Positions 24,170-35,503 of a DNA stretch of 64,000 bases are shown piece by piece. The stretch covers positions 4,650,001 through 4,714,000 of the forward strand of contig BSBN01001149.1 in NCBI GenBank assembly GCA_027924645.1, read 5' to 3'. The notes under the pieces were generated by a model, which did no database searches, was not told where the DNA came from, and worked only from the letters and a program-made list of their open reading frames with translations. Position 1 is the first letter of the stretch, and every line of letters begins with the position of its first letter. The translations under genes were made by a program, and so were the position numbers. This DNA comes from Cunninghamia lanceolata (taxonomy: Eukaryota; Streptophyta; Pinopsida; Cupressales; Cupressaceae).

Positions 24170-25291
24170 TGTTGGAAATAATGCAGATAACTGAGAGAGG
24201 GGGGGGGGGTGAATCAGTTATCTTAAAACTTTTCTTACTTTTACTTTCTTAACATTCAATTCTATATCAAAACATGAAAGCATAAGCAACCATAAGAACA
24301 GAAATGAAATTAACACACATAACACAAGGATTTTTACGTGGAAACCCTGTTAAGGGAAAAACCACAGGGTGACTAACCCAAGATTGTATTCTCTGTTAAA
24401 AGAATAGGAGAGTACAAAATGGCACTTGCCAGTTGGGGCTCACTACCCGAGCACACTGCTCACAAGAGGCTCACTGCCTACAAGAGACTCACTGTCTACA
24501 GAACTTACAGAAGATATCCAAGTGTTTGAACTAATGAACAACATCTACATATGCAAGAATTTAGTTCCGGTTAGGCTCAATGTACTGATCTAGCACATTT
24601 CATTCTTCCTCTACTTAGTATCACTCTTCTGTCACATTCCGAGCTTGGATTACTGTCTTCGCACTTCTCTTTGCTTTTCTTCGCACTTCATCAAAACTTC
24701 TATCACTTTCCCACCTTCACAAGCTTGAATCCATCGGGTGTATATATCCGCATCAAGGATTTCAAACAAGCTTCTAGTCGGCAGCAAGAACACTTAAGTT
24801 ACTTCTCTGTCGGCTGAATCCATACTTGATTAATGATGCGCATCAAAAACTTAGGCATAAAAATCATTAATCATGTCGGCCAAAAATGTACAATGTCACA
24901 AATTACTTGATTAACACTTTTTACACATCCGGATTGAAGTCTGATACTCTGTCAGTCAGTTCTTCCTCTCTCTGCTCTGTCTGACTAGAGCCCAACACTC
25001 AGATGTTCATATCTTTTGCATGCTTTGTCATCGGAGACTAAAACTCTGAAATACAATAGTTATGATGCCCCTCTTGACTTGTCCAAATCCGCAACTCACT
25101 GAGTTACACCATCTGAGAGATCCGGACCTGATTGTCAGATCATGTTGCATGCTCTATTCTTGTCTACCAGACCAAGACAATCTTCAATCTGACTTCCAGT
25201 ATAGGCATATTATATACTAAAGATGTGTGGGATAGACTTTGTTGCCATCAATGACAATACTTGTGAAGCCAAACAGTGTCGCTTGCCAACA
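24170..25291 (-). repeat. 5' LTR of the 17.6-25.3 kb element
   Basis: 1,122 bp, nearly identical to the 3' LTR except for scattered substitutions. A short extra segment near 24450 (containing CTACCCGAGCACA) accounts for most of the length difference. The promoter candidate is the TATA-like GATATATACACC on minus at about 24738-24749. Confidence 0.9.
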
Positions 25292-25296
25292 GCCAT

Positions 25297-25640
25297 GTGT
25301 TCATGAAGGCATGAGTGCCCATTACCTACTTGTAAATGCTGGTATATAGGGACATGACAAGTTTGAAGTTCACTCTTGCTGGAGTTTTCTCCCCATTTAA
25401 GGGTTTCTCCACGTGTATACTTGTGTTTAGTCTCGTCTTCATGCTTGTTTTTTCCTATTACAGTCATTTTCCAGTAGTTTTATGCTGCATTGCATATGTC
25501 CTTTTGAACTAGATTGACTTTCTTTAAGCTATTAGCAAGTTATTGGTCAAAGGGAAGGATTTGTGAAGTGAGTAGAGATAAATTTGTAGTTAGTGAACAG
25601 TGAAGTGGAATCTCCACTCCAGTTTACAGATCAGATTAGT
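25297..25640 (+). repeat. LTR-like end and primer site of a decayed gypsy element
   Basis: The stretch ends in CAGATTAGTATCAGAGCAAA (about 25625-25644), a primer-binding site resembling TGGTATCAGAGC in plus orientation. It is followed by gag at 25.8 kb. Sequence before it has LTR-like features, such as a GGTTTCTCCACG word. Its 5' portion would lie before 17598, since the 7.7-kb element inserted at 17597/25292. Confidence 0.45.
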
Positions 25641-25799
25641 ATCAGAGCAAAGTTCAGGCTTCTTGCAAAGTTCTTGTGGTGAAAGGTAGAAGAAAATTAC
25701 TTACAGGTTATGCCCATAACTAGATCAAGTTGAAGTGGTGAATTATTTCCGCTTGAGCCCAAAATAGATACTAGAGGTCGGAATATAACCACGAGAGCA

Positions 25800-27480
25800 G
25801 CATCGAGACATGGAAAGAGAGATGGATGATGAAGAAGCAAAACTTTGTCAGTTGGAAGAAGATGTGGCTTAGATTTAAGTCTGTGGGGAAATTATATAGG
25901 CTGGAAGACATCATGTTAGCCTTGTCCCAAAAATTTTGAATTGCTCAATAACATGAAGAGCAAGAGGAATCTAAAGGAGTTGAACAAGACTCAGTAAAGC
26001 CATCTTTCAGTGATAATAACTCTCTTTTCAAGGCTGAAGTGAAGATAGACATTCAAATGTTTGATGTAGAGGTAAGTGTGGAGAAGCTAGATCATTGGAC
26101 AGCTCAGTTAGAGGTCTACTGCAGTTTGCATCGGTTGAGTGTACATCAACAATTCTCATTTGCAATGCTGAAACTATTTGGTCATGCTCTCACATGGTAC
26201 AAAAGTTATGCATCCTCCTTGTGCATGCATGGATTACCACCAATTTCTAAGTAGGAAGACTTCAAAGGGCTGTTCAAGAAGTAATTTTACCTTATATGCT
26301 ATGAAGAAGAAAGGGCCATTGGCATTTCTATAGGCAAAGACAAGGCCAAAGATACAAGAGTACATGAGTGAATTTTGAAAGAAGGCAGTTCAACTTGGGA
26401 AAGATGTGATGGACCGTTAAGTGTTAATGAAATACATTAATGGGCTGTTTGGGCACTTGAAGAGGTCTGTTTTTATGGCCAAGCCTAAGGAAATTGATGA
26501 AACATATGCTTAAGGTCATTATTTGGAGATGGACAAGTAGAAAAATGTATCTTATTCACAAAAGCAAAAGGTTAAGGCACAGCTGCAAGATGGTGACAAA
26601 GGCAAGGGGAAAGGTAAGTGGAAAAGCAAAGACAAGTGTCATTGCAACCATTGTGCCAAGGATAGGCATATAGAATAGACTTGTTGGAAATTTGATCTAG
26701 AGTTGAATCCTTTCAAGAACAAGAACAAGAACACTTCATTTGTGAGCAAAAGGAAAGAAGATTGATTGCAGCTCCAAAATAGATGATTGGTTGTCATGTA
26801 CCATGGTTAAAAAAGATGCATCCCAAGAGGAAGGTGGGTTGACAAATGCTTTTTCATATTAACATTCAACTCAAAGGAAGGACAATAAATGCTCTATTTG
26901 ATACATGTTCTCAAACTGATTTTATTTCCCAAACGTTAGTGAATGAAATTGGCATGAAAACAGAGGGTTGCTCAAATTAATTTTCACTGGGTTGGCCCAT
27001 GGTTAAAAAAGATGCATCCCAAGAGGAAGGTGGGTTGACAAACGCTTTTTCATATTAAGATTCAACTCAAAGGAAGGACAATAGATGCTCTATTTGATAC
27101 ATGTTCTCAAACTCATTTTATTTCCCAGAAGTTAGTGAATGAAATTGGCATGAAAACAGAGGGTCGCCCAAATTCATTTTCATTGGGTTGGCTGAAACAA
27201 GGGATGGAAATCTCAGATTCGAAGAAATGTAAAATAAGATTTAGGCTTAATCCCAGAATTCGTTGATGAGGTGGTTGTAGATGTTATTCCAATGCATGCT
27301 TGTGGGGTCATCTTTGGTAGTCTGTACCTCTATATCCAGGAATGTTATTTACTGTAGGTGGGAGAACAAGTACCGATTGGTCAAGAATGGCACAGAATGT
27401 GTTCTCAACTCATATGTTGGCAAGTCCAAGATTATGGTGAGTGCTTCACAAGCTAAGTGGTGAATTTTGCATGAACCACA
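25800..27480 (+). pseudogene. Decayed gypsy gag-protease
   Basis: A heavily mutated plus-strand retrotransposon segment. Gag capsid is clear at 26039-26254: VEKLDHWTAQLEVYCSLHRL then FAMLKLFGHALTWYKSY, the usual capsid signature. A single knuckle of the CNHCAKDRHIE...CWK type lies at 26640-26700, with a stop inside. Protease residues appear as ALFDTCSQTDFIS at about 26890 and again in a duplicated copy at about 27085. The tail (27181-27470) contains the conserved VVVDVIPMHACGVIFGS region and a stretch equivalent to the end of the protease domain. Nothing of RT remains; the next identifiable sequence is an unrelated minus-strand ORF. Stops and shifts are frequent, so this is an old copy. Confidence 0.7.
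26801..27192 (+). repeat. 196-bp tandem duplication within gypsy protease
   Basis: Copies 26801-26996 and 26997-27192 both start CCATGGTTAAAAAAGATGC and differ at only a few positions. It duplicates the protease active-site region, so it arose after or during decay of the element. Confidence 0.85.
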
Positions 27481-28142
27481 CATATGTAGACACATCATCA
27501 AGCATGGCATGCTCTATGTCTGAAATGTCACTCTTAATTTTGTGTACCATGCTTATCAAATCATACAATATGTCTATAGCTTGCATACTTTGAGCATATA
27601 TTTAATCAATTCATTCATGTATCACTCTCCATGAGCAACCAACTGATCTAGTTGCTCCTGATCATCTGAGGGCAATACTTGTAGCAATGTAACCAAAGAA
27701 CTAGGCATGTACTGCAGCAAACGAGCAATGAAATCTCTAAGTTAGTTGATTTTGGCTTTGAGAACAGCTTTGTCCTCTCCATCCTTAAGGACTCTCCCCC
27801 TTATCTTATCAGATGCAACTTGGAAGAAATTCAGATCTCCCTATAATTGTTGTGGGCCAAAATCAGTCAATCATCTTAAAATCAATGGCCTCAACCTCAT
27901 GCACTGTCTTTCCCTTGGGTGGAACAATTGTTTCAACTATCAAATGCCCATTTGTGTACTTCACCCACGATTGCCTCTTTTATTTCTTTGGAGTCAATTC
28001 TTCAAGAAGGGAGGAAAGAGCTGCAAAATTGATTGGATGTGACAACACCATCTTTCTGTTCCTGGAAACCTCAGTTCTAACCCATTTGAGCATTTCTCCT
28101 AGTGGTGCTTGTCTCCTAGGTGGACTTCTCACAAGAGAAGAG

Positions 28143-30068
28143 TGACGTGCCGAACTAGGGTTTGAACAACAATTTCTGAATCTTGCCAATTTCTCAATGA
28201 AACCCTAGGTCTGAAGTCTGAAAACTTATTTCTGTGCCTTCACTTTACCTTCTTCAACATGAAACAAGTACTAGCATATGCAAACTTGATGAAAGAACAA
28301 AATAGATATAGGCAGCATTGACAAGATTAATTTCAACTCGAAATGCTCATTACAATGATATCAAAACAGGAGCAGTCCTAGCTGAGGACTTTCAGATTTG
28401 TTCATCATTCCAATTACAACAAATGCAAGTTTTAAGGCAGCCGAAACACAATGGACTGCTGTTACAATATTAGAAGCAAAATGATGACTATAACATACCA
28501 AAATGTTCACAAATTACAATGCATAACGGCCGAACTCCTTCACTCAGATCTGGTATGGAGGAATGTCTTCAAACTAGTCTTAGAAAGCTGATCGCTGGTC
28601 TTCAAGGGATGATCGCAGCTAATAAGGAAGGCTGCAATATACAATTTTGGATGACCAATGCAATACAAAGTGGGCGAACCTCTGCAGACCGATCTGCTGT
28701 TATGAAGGACTTCAATGATGGCAAAATCGCTGCTGCAGACCCCACACTGCTGGCGGCTTCTCCTACTGCTGATCGCTGCCCTCTACTCTGTTGGGTGACG
28801 CCAAGATGCTAACCACAGATCTGCTGACTATTCCGCCTCCAACTGAAATTACAGTGATCACAATATAGCAAGGCCGAAGTCCTCAAGATGAAATCGCTAC
28901 CCTTCACAATGGAATTTGTCTATTATGGATGGTGGCGCTTAGGGTATGGCAATTCCCCCAAAAGCTGATGCAACTCTGAATACAAACAACTTCCTTAATG
29001 AATCATTGCTGGTTTGTCTCCAAGATGGCGCATAAGATGCTCGCTGATATACACGCCCAGCTGAAATGTGATTCGGCCTCAAGGAAAATCAATGGCGATC
29101 TAGTATAAGTGATAGTCAACTCTCCTTGCAAATGATGATCCAACTTCAATCAAATATCAACAATGTCTTCGATGAAATCTCCACAATGGTCTCCGACCAA
29201 TTCTTTGAAAGATGTAGCAATGGTGCCCAAACAAATCTTTAAAATCTCCAATGAAGTACAAATGTGAACTCCATATAATCCACCTCAAAGTGTGATTGAG
29301 TTTTCATCCAACACACAACTCCACAAGGGTTTTCGTCCTTGGAAGATCAAGCAAATAATTGCCAAGCATAAATGCAAAAAATGCCAAAGTATTCGTGATG
29401 TCGAAATGAGGCTCCAAAGCCTTCTTTTATACTTGGATCTCCGCCAATTCAAATTAAAGATTTGACTTTCAATTTCCCTCCTTTCAATTTGAAAACACCT
29501 TCATTATTTATTTTTCCAAGAAGGGCGCCCAAATTAATAAAATAATATTATTTATTAATTGATTGTTTCTCCCAAAGTGAGCGCCAAAAATCAAGAATAT
29601 TATATTTTATATTTTCCTCCAAGGTGAGCACTCCTCATTGAATTAATAAAATATTATTATTTATTCCTCCAAAATAGCTGCTCTAATTAAATAATACTCA
29701 AATAATATTATTTAATTCATTTATCTTCTTTTCCAATCGAGCGCTCCATTAAATAATAATAAAATATTATTATTTAATTTTCTTTTCCTCCAAGGTGGCG
29801 CCACAATTAAATAATAATAAAAATATTATTATTTAATTATTATTTTTTTATAATTAATGCAAAATTGCAATAATTCATTTTTTTTTGCCGGAAATTGGTT
29901 GAGATTTATAAAACAACATTCCTTTCTCCAAGCCTCTGAACGACATTATCTTTTCCAAGCCTTAGCTCAACCAAAATATTCCCTTGTTCTGATGAATTAG
30001 CCTACGAGAATGAGGATAAGCTAACTCAAACACCTATTAGGTGATCATGCCGAAAATGGGGAATGTCA
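28143..30068 (-). mobile_element. Solo LTR, target duplication AAGAG
   Basis: 1,926 bp, starting TGACGTGCCGAA and ending GGGGAATGTCA on plus, flanked by AAGAG on both sides (28138-28142, 30069-30073). A strong TATA box on minus (AAGTATAAAAGAAGG, about 29428-29442) sets orientation. AT-rich and hairpin-prone sequence at 29550-29880 alternates with GGCGCC-like words. It interrupts the unknown ORF. It has no internal region, so it is a product of LTR-LTR recombination. Confidence 0.8.
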
Positions 30069-30988
30069 AAGAGAGTAATGGTAGGTGGTTCGAGAGAATG
30101 AAAAATAAGTAACCAAAGAAGAGAAATTTTGAAGGTGAAGTAGAGAAGAAGAGGGAAGAGGTTAAAAACAGGTTGCGGAAGTGAATGTCAAGACAACATC
30201 CTATGTGTGAGTGGTGAAAAAAGGTGTGAATGTGACCTGGATGTTAACCAAGAAGGAGGTGAAGCAAGAGAAGTTAGGGAAGCAAAAGTAGGAATAGATG
30301 ACATGACCTAAGGCTTTAGATTCAGTTGAAGACAAGGAGATCTCACACTCTTCCTGGTGACCAATTTAAACTTCTGAATCTTTAGGGCTGCATCCGAATC
30401 ACAAGGAATTTTGTGCTTTTCTCTTCTTTCCTCCAAATTAACCCTACTACCTCCAGCAGCTCTTGCATCTATCATTGTATAAGAAGAAGAAGAAGAAGCC
30501 ATAACCACTTTCTCTTAAGTCTTTTGTGATGTGCTGTCTGATTTTTGGCACTCATCTTTTACGGTCCTTGAAGATTTTTGAGCAATTTTTCCTGCAAATA
30601 TCTTTTACTTTGATCCATCACAAGTTTGGTCTTATCTTGAATTAAAATGCTCTCCTTGAGAAACCAATTAACCATTGGCAAAGGCTGCTGATCCATGTGT
30701 GCTGCTACAAATCTGGGAGATAGAAATTTAGACTCTGAATCCAAAAGACCATCAGGTACCTCTTCAATGGTGATATCAGCCAACTACTTAATCGTCATGA
30801 AACTATACTCTCTCAACTCATATTCATAGGCACAATTAGCCTAATAGTCCTCTATTTTGGGCACATGCAAGAATATACTCCCCAACCCCTCAAACATAAG
30901 GCCCTTAGAATCATAGGTATGCTTTTCATAGAAAACTTGAAATTATATTTAAATATTTTGTGATCTCCCCACCAAGGTACTTAGAACC

Positions 30989-32442
30989 ATAGAAGCAGAT
31001 ATCTTTAAAATATCCCGATATTTCTTTTCTCGGCAAGGTTCCAGACATTTTCTTGAAAATATCACGAGTTGACTGTGACTTTGATCAAAATTTCACCAAT
31101 ATATTGTGAAATTATCGGTGATATATCACCAGTAATATCAATAAATTAGTTTTTTTTCTATATAAGCATTAGACCTGCAATTTTTTTATCATTCTTCTCT
31201 TGAACTTTTATAAATGGGTTATACATAAGTAGCTGTTAAGATTTCAAGGTGCCATTATTGTATAGCAGTTAGATTTGTTGCAAAGGGGCAACGACAATAA
31301 TTGTTGTTGTTATTTCAAAAATGAATGTAGTTATCTACAGTTGTGAAGACACTTGGTATAATCGTGATTGAAAACTTTGTGAATAGGGAACATGATTATT
31401 ACTATTGTTATTGTGATTAGTGATTATCACTGTTGCCTTTGACACCAGCTAACACTACTGTCATTTATGATTCGTGGGCATAGTCATTACTAGAGAAAAC
31501 TGTCAAATGATAATGCTATCCTTTGACTTGTCATTATTATTGCATCACACATGTTAGTGCTGTTGTGGACTTGCTGTCATTTGTGCTTATCAATGGATAT
31601 TGTTGTCATTATTTTATTTGTAAAATAGTTGTATTATTGAGGCAATTGTTTGGCAATTTTCATAATTACATATCAGTCGTTAATAATGTTGTACCAGTTG
31701 AGATTGTTGACGACATCATTGTCTTTTGACATAACTATCCTTTTGTGATTAGTAGTCTTCTTATGATCTTTGATCAGTAGCATTCTGTCATTATTGTGAC
31801 ATGTACATTCTTAATCAGTACAGTGTTTAGTAGCATGCTTACTAATACTGTGGTCAATTAATATGGGCATCAATACTATTGTCAACATTAAAATGATTAA
31901 AATGAAACATTGTTGAGATAGGAGATTGCTGTCCTGAAATCCTTGCCACTGCTATAAATTTAAGAGATATTTGAAGAGTTTAGGGAGATTGTTGTTGTGA
32001 ACTGTAGTTACCATTTTGTGTATAGATTAGTCTCGTTGACTTGATAATTAAGGAGAACAATAGGGTTAACAGGTTGTATTTGCATTAGTTGTTTTCTATT
32101 GCATCAAGGGTTCATTATCATTTTGGCAGTCATTTACTAACATTGTTAAAGACATTTATATTACATTATCTATAATCAACAATCTCAAAATTAATGAGAA
32201 AATCCCATATTTTAAAATTCATGGTGTACACTTGTTTACTTTCATGCTCTCACTTTCTATGCAATTAGTATGGCTTTAAATGTTAAAAAAACATCAATTA
32301 TTTCTCTTTTTTTTTAAATTTTACTGCTTTTTTGGGTTCCCAATTTTTCCCGATCTTTTTTCCGATAATATCCCAAGAAACTGAAAATATCTTTATCTTT
32401 TGGGATGCCGAGAAATTCCCGAGAACAATATTTGCTTCTATG
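30989..32442. mobile_element. hAT-like non-autonomous DNA element, duplication TTAGAACC
   Basis: 1,454 bp with short terminal inverted repeats: ATAGAAGCAGATAT at the left and ATATTTGCTTCTATG at the right. The flanking 8 bases are TTAGAACC on both sides (30981-30988, 32443-32450). Eight-base duplications are the hallmark of hAT elements. The interior has no transposase frame; much of it is degenerate GTTATTATTG-like low-complexity sequence. Mobilised in trans if ever active. Confidence 0.75.
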
Positions 32443-32866
32443 TTAGAACCAATGGTTGTAGGACATTTGTAGATAGCCACTGAATTGAGAAACAAATCCC
32501 CAGTTCATGTCATCCCTCGACAAGAAATGACCCTCTGAAATCTGCCTACAATACTCCATGATTGCTTAATCACTAGGATATCTCGGAAGCATTAAGGGGA
32601 AATATGCAAAACCACAAACCCTGATATATGAATCAGCTCATTCTGAAATCACTGTGTTGTTCTGTTCTGAAATTCTAATATGAGACTGCTCATCCATCAT
32701 CCGCACAAAATGCATCAGGAAAGCATTATTCACCTAGCAATAGTGTTTCAAAGACTCAATATACTCTTAACTGTGGCAGGTATCTATAAATCCAAGTGGT
32801 ATTGAATGCCCCTATCCTAGACAATTCAGAAAAAGATAGTCTTTGTCATAGCATAGACCAAATAGG

Positions 32867-33240
32867 TGTTTACTGCAATATGGTGTGTTTCACAGAATAT
32901 GAAGTAAATAGAAATAAAGTAGTAGTATAGTGCATCATACGAACATAACAGAATTACTCAGAATAGACCATTGTATTCATTATTGATTCACAGGAAACAT
33001 TACAATGTTCATGACAACAACATACATATTTCATTATGACTCCAATGTTTGCATATCAACTATTGTCAAATCAACGATGCCTCGACTACGATGTATTGAT
33101 GCTCTAAATACTCATCGCCAAGGTTGGTTGTGATGCCAACCGTTGGTACCGACTCCAAACTACCCGACCCGTCGGTTGGTACCGACAACTAATTACATCT
33201 TATTACGTTATTTATTCACTTAACTAATTTGCTGTCTACA
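32867..33240 (-). repeat. 3' LTR of D1
   Basis: 374 bp; near-identical to 37652-38020. Contains paired words GTTGGTACCGAC, giving a local inverted symmetry at about 33140-33190. Confidence 0.9.
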
Positions 33241-33734
33241 TCTATCCCCACCTCAAAATTGGTCTTCCAGACGACATTTACATCAAAACAACAAAATTAT
33301 GACAGAAACTCAAAAACATCCTACTAAGAGTGGGGAGGTTGGAAGGACGTCCCTGGATGTCCTGAGGAGGTTGCGGTGGCTGATCGCTACTATGCTTGTA
33401 GCTTCCTTGTTTCCTCGGTCCTTTGCCACAGCTGGTGTTGGGCCACTAGCTCTCGCTCTCTTGCTGCCTTCACCCTTGCTTGCACTCATTTCCCGTCAGA
33501 CTTTCCCAGGTAATGGCTTCCATTCCTGTATCGGCACTTGGTTTTTTCCTTCTCCGATGCAATCTTCGGCCTGTAGGATGCAATCTTCTTTCCTCTGTCC
33601 ATGTTTTCCTGACTGGATGCTTACCCTTTGCACTCCAAGAGGAAAAAATAAAAAAAATTCTGTCCAACACTGTAATTGAGTGCTCGGGGTCCGGGATGGC
33701 CTTTTATGAGGCTGAAGTGGTGGGTACATACGCT

Positions 33735-33751
33735 GTACGGCCTGGCCGTAC
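33735..33751. repeat. GTACGGCC palindrome in the D1 3' region
   Basis: Arms GTACGGCC and GGCCGTAC around a single T, within a cluster of CGTACG-like words (33728-33780). A related cluster lies in D2 near 61698-61732. Confidence 0.7.
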
Positions 33752-34849
33752 GTCGTGCGTACTGGTCGCGCGTCGTACGAACTGCCTTCATTTTTTTTTT
33801 TTTATCTTTTTGTACTCCCGACATTTTTTTTTCGTCTTTTCCATGTCAAACTGAATCTGATGTCTATTTTTTCCCGACGGGGTCCACGTTCGATCTGCAA
33901 CTCCGACTAGAATTGTTGTCTTCGAAAAAAATAAACTATCTAAATTTTGAACATTATTTTTTTCTGTTGATTGTCACCGATCGCCAAAACATTGCAAGTC
34001 GACGGAAATACTCTATAGTCCTTATTCCTTCTGTATGGTCTCATTCTGACTGGTGCTTCCAATACTGGGTTCCCATCGTTAGTTCCATCACTCTGATTCA
34101 CCTTGCTTGCCAATGGCTCTCCATACCTGATCACCTTGTCTGGTTCAACTTTATGTGCAAGTGCATCATCTATCTTAGCATCATCCTCTGTATATTCTTT
34201 CTGTGCCTCTCTTGGTCAACTTGTCTGTTCTTGGTCCACTATTTGCTTTGTTACTTCCGGCTGATTATTACCTTCCTCCCCTTTGTCAGTCATTACTGGT
34301 TCCCTCTTGCCAAGTGGTCGAGTATTTGTCAATCCATCAAGTGCTTCATTCATGAACAATATTTCACTCATCGGCCTAGAGTTGCCCAAACTTTCACTCG
34401 TCGGCCTAGAGTTGCCCAGACTTTCATTCGTCGGCCAAGAGTTGCCGAGAGTTTCACCGTTGCCGAGTGTTTCACTCTTCGACCGAGTTTTACCAAGAAT
34501 TGCACTGCCATGACTTGCATTGCCAGGACTTGCACTACGAGGACTTGCATTGTTCATCGGAGAGCTCTCGCCGACTTCTTTTATTGAAATCATATTACAT
34601 TCCGGTTGAAAGAACTCGTAATCTTCCATCTGCCAGTGGAAGAGCCCACTAAAGGAATTAGTTTCATCCTCAGAACATTCTTGCAATTTTAATACTCCTT
34701 CCTCATCAGGTTCCATTGGCCCTTTACCAACTGACTCCCCTCCGTCTGAATCGGAATCCGAGGCTAGTTCCTCAGTTATAGCCTGTGTTCTCAGATCTAT
34801 GACAATCTTCTTACCTTTGTTTTCTATTGACAATGTGTTCTTTTTCCAG
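33740..34849 (-). pseudogene. D1 post-protease tail with 10-residue repeats
   Basis: Unrecognised coding segment that replaces pol. It begins IVIDLRTQAITEELASDSDS, has a well-conserved GLFHWQMEDYEFFQPECNMI, and then tandem SLGNSRPTSE-like decapeptides (about 34355-34480) and SASPGNASHG-like units. It ends with a basic segment (RPYRRNKDYRVFPSTCNVLA) conserved in D2. Function unknown. The repeat number differs between D1 and D2, as D2 lacks most of the decapeptides. Confidence 0.65.
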
Positions 34850-35503
34850 TTATGGTTGGCCTTAGCGGCTATCAGCCGAGAGTAATGCATCGTAAGACGC
34901 ATTTTGTGCTGTTATGACTACAAAGTTTAATCGAAAGAGTTGGATGCCAATCCTTACTTTCTGAGCCATTAGCACTCCCAGCGCTTTAATTCCGTGTTGG
35001 TCTGCTCCCAATAATTGGAAATTTTGTGGCTATAGTGTAGGTTTCCCTAAGCACTTCCACGTATCTTCTGTCAGCACATTCACTCTCGATCCACCGTCAA
35101 TTATTGTGTTCGTCAGGTGACATCCACCGATTTCTATGTGTACGACGGCTGGATTCTTGCCATTGTTAATGGCCAACAGTCTCGGATCGACGACTTGTTC
35201 TCCTTCCAGCGATGGCTCCACTATGACATCTTCATCCTTTGTTTGCCCTTTTGAGTTCCCTTCCATCGCCTTTGAGATCGCCACTCTCAGTTGTGGCATG
35301 CTCTGTAGAAGATCCGCTATCTTGACCGATACAGTGGTTTGCAGCACCTGATTCACAATACTTTTGTCCAACTCTGATCCTACGGTAGTTATTCTTCTAT
35401 TCTTTCCTTCCGTTTCCATTGCCATCTCTACTTCTTTCCTAGCCTCCCAAAGTCTCTCCTCCTTGGTTAGGGGATCTGGATACGTCGCCTTTTTCCATTG
35501 TGC
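34850..35503 (-). pseudogene. D1 aspartic protease domain
   Basis: An acidic linker (EDVIVEPSLEGEQVVDP) leads to a retropepsin core: HIEIGGCHLTNTIIDGGSRV then NVLTEDTWKCLGKP. D-G-G-S stands at the catalytic position, where canonical proteases have D-T/S-G. The C-terminal part (FRLNFVVITAQNASYDALL followed by a degenerate LGRPWL equivalent and KANHNWKKNTLSI) is split by a one-base shift near 34890 relative to D2. The same residues recur in D2 at 62731-63430, so D-G-G-S is a family feature and not a chance mutation. Confidence 0.8.

Larger units (their letters stand above)
17598..25291 (-). mobile_element. Complete pol-less LTR retrotransposon with unknown ORF
   Basis: A full-length element of 7,694 bp. 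Its LTRs begin TGTTGG and end CCAACA as read on the plus strand. The flanking five bases are GCCAT on both sides (17593-17597 and 25292-25296), an exact target duplication. Read on the minus strand the order is 5' LTR (25291-24170), primer-binding site complementary to initiator methionine tRNA, gag with four zinc knuckles, an unknown ORF of about 1,090 codons, polypurine tract and 3' LTR (18701-17598). No protease, RT or integrase is present, so it needs a helper. The LTR ends and primer site suggest Ty1/copia affinity (inference). The two LTRs are very similar by eye, so the insertion is fairly young; both ORFs nevertheless carry frameshifts. Confidence 0.9.

Noticed and set aside
33676..34587. 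303-codon plus-strand open frame
   Set aside because: It lies opposite the D1 tail coding region; its repeats (e.g. RRPRVAQTF) are the complement of the decapeptide array. Codon structure and D2 conservation favour the minus strand.
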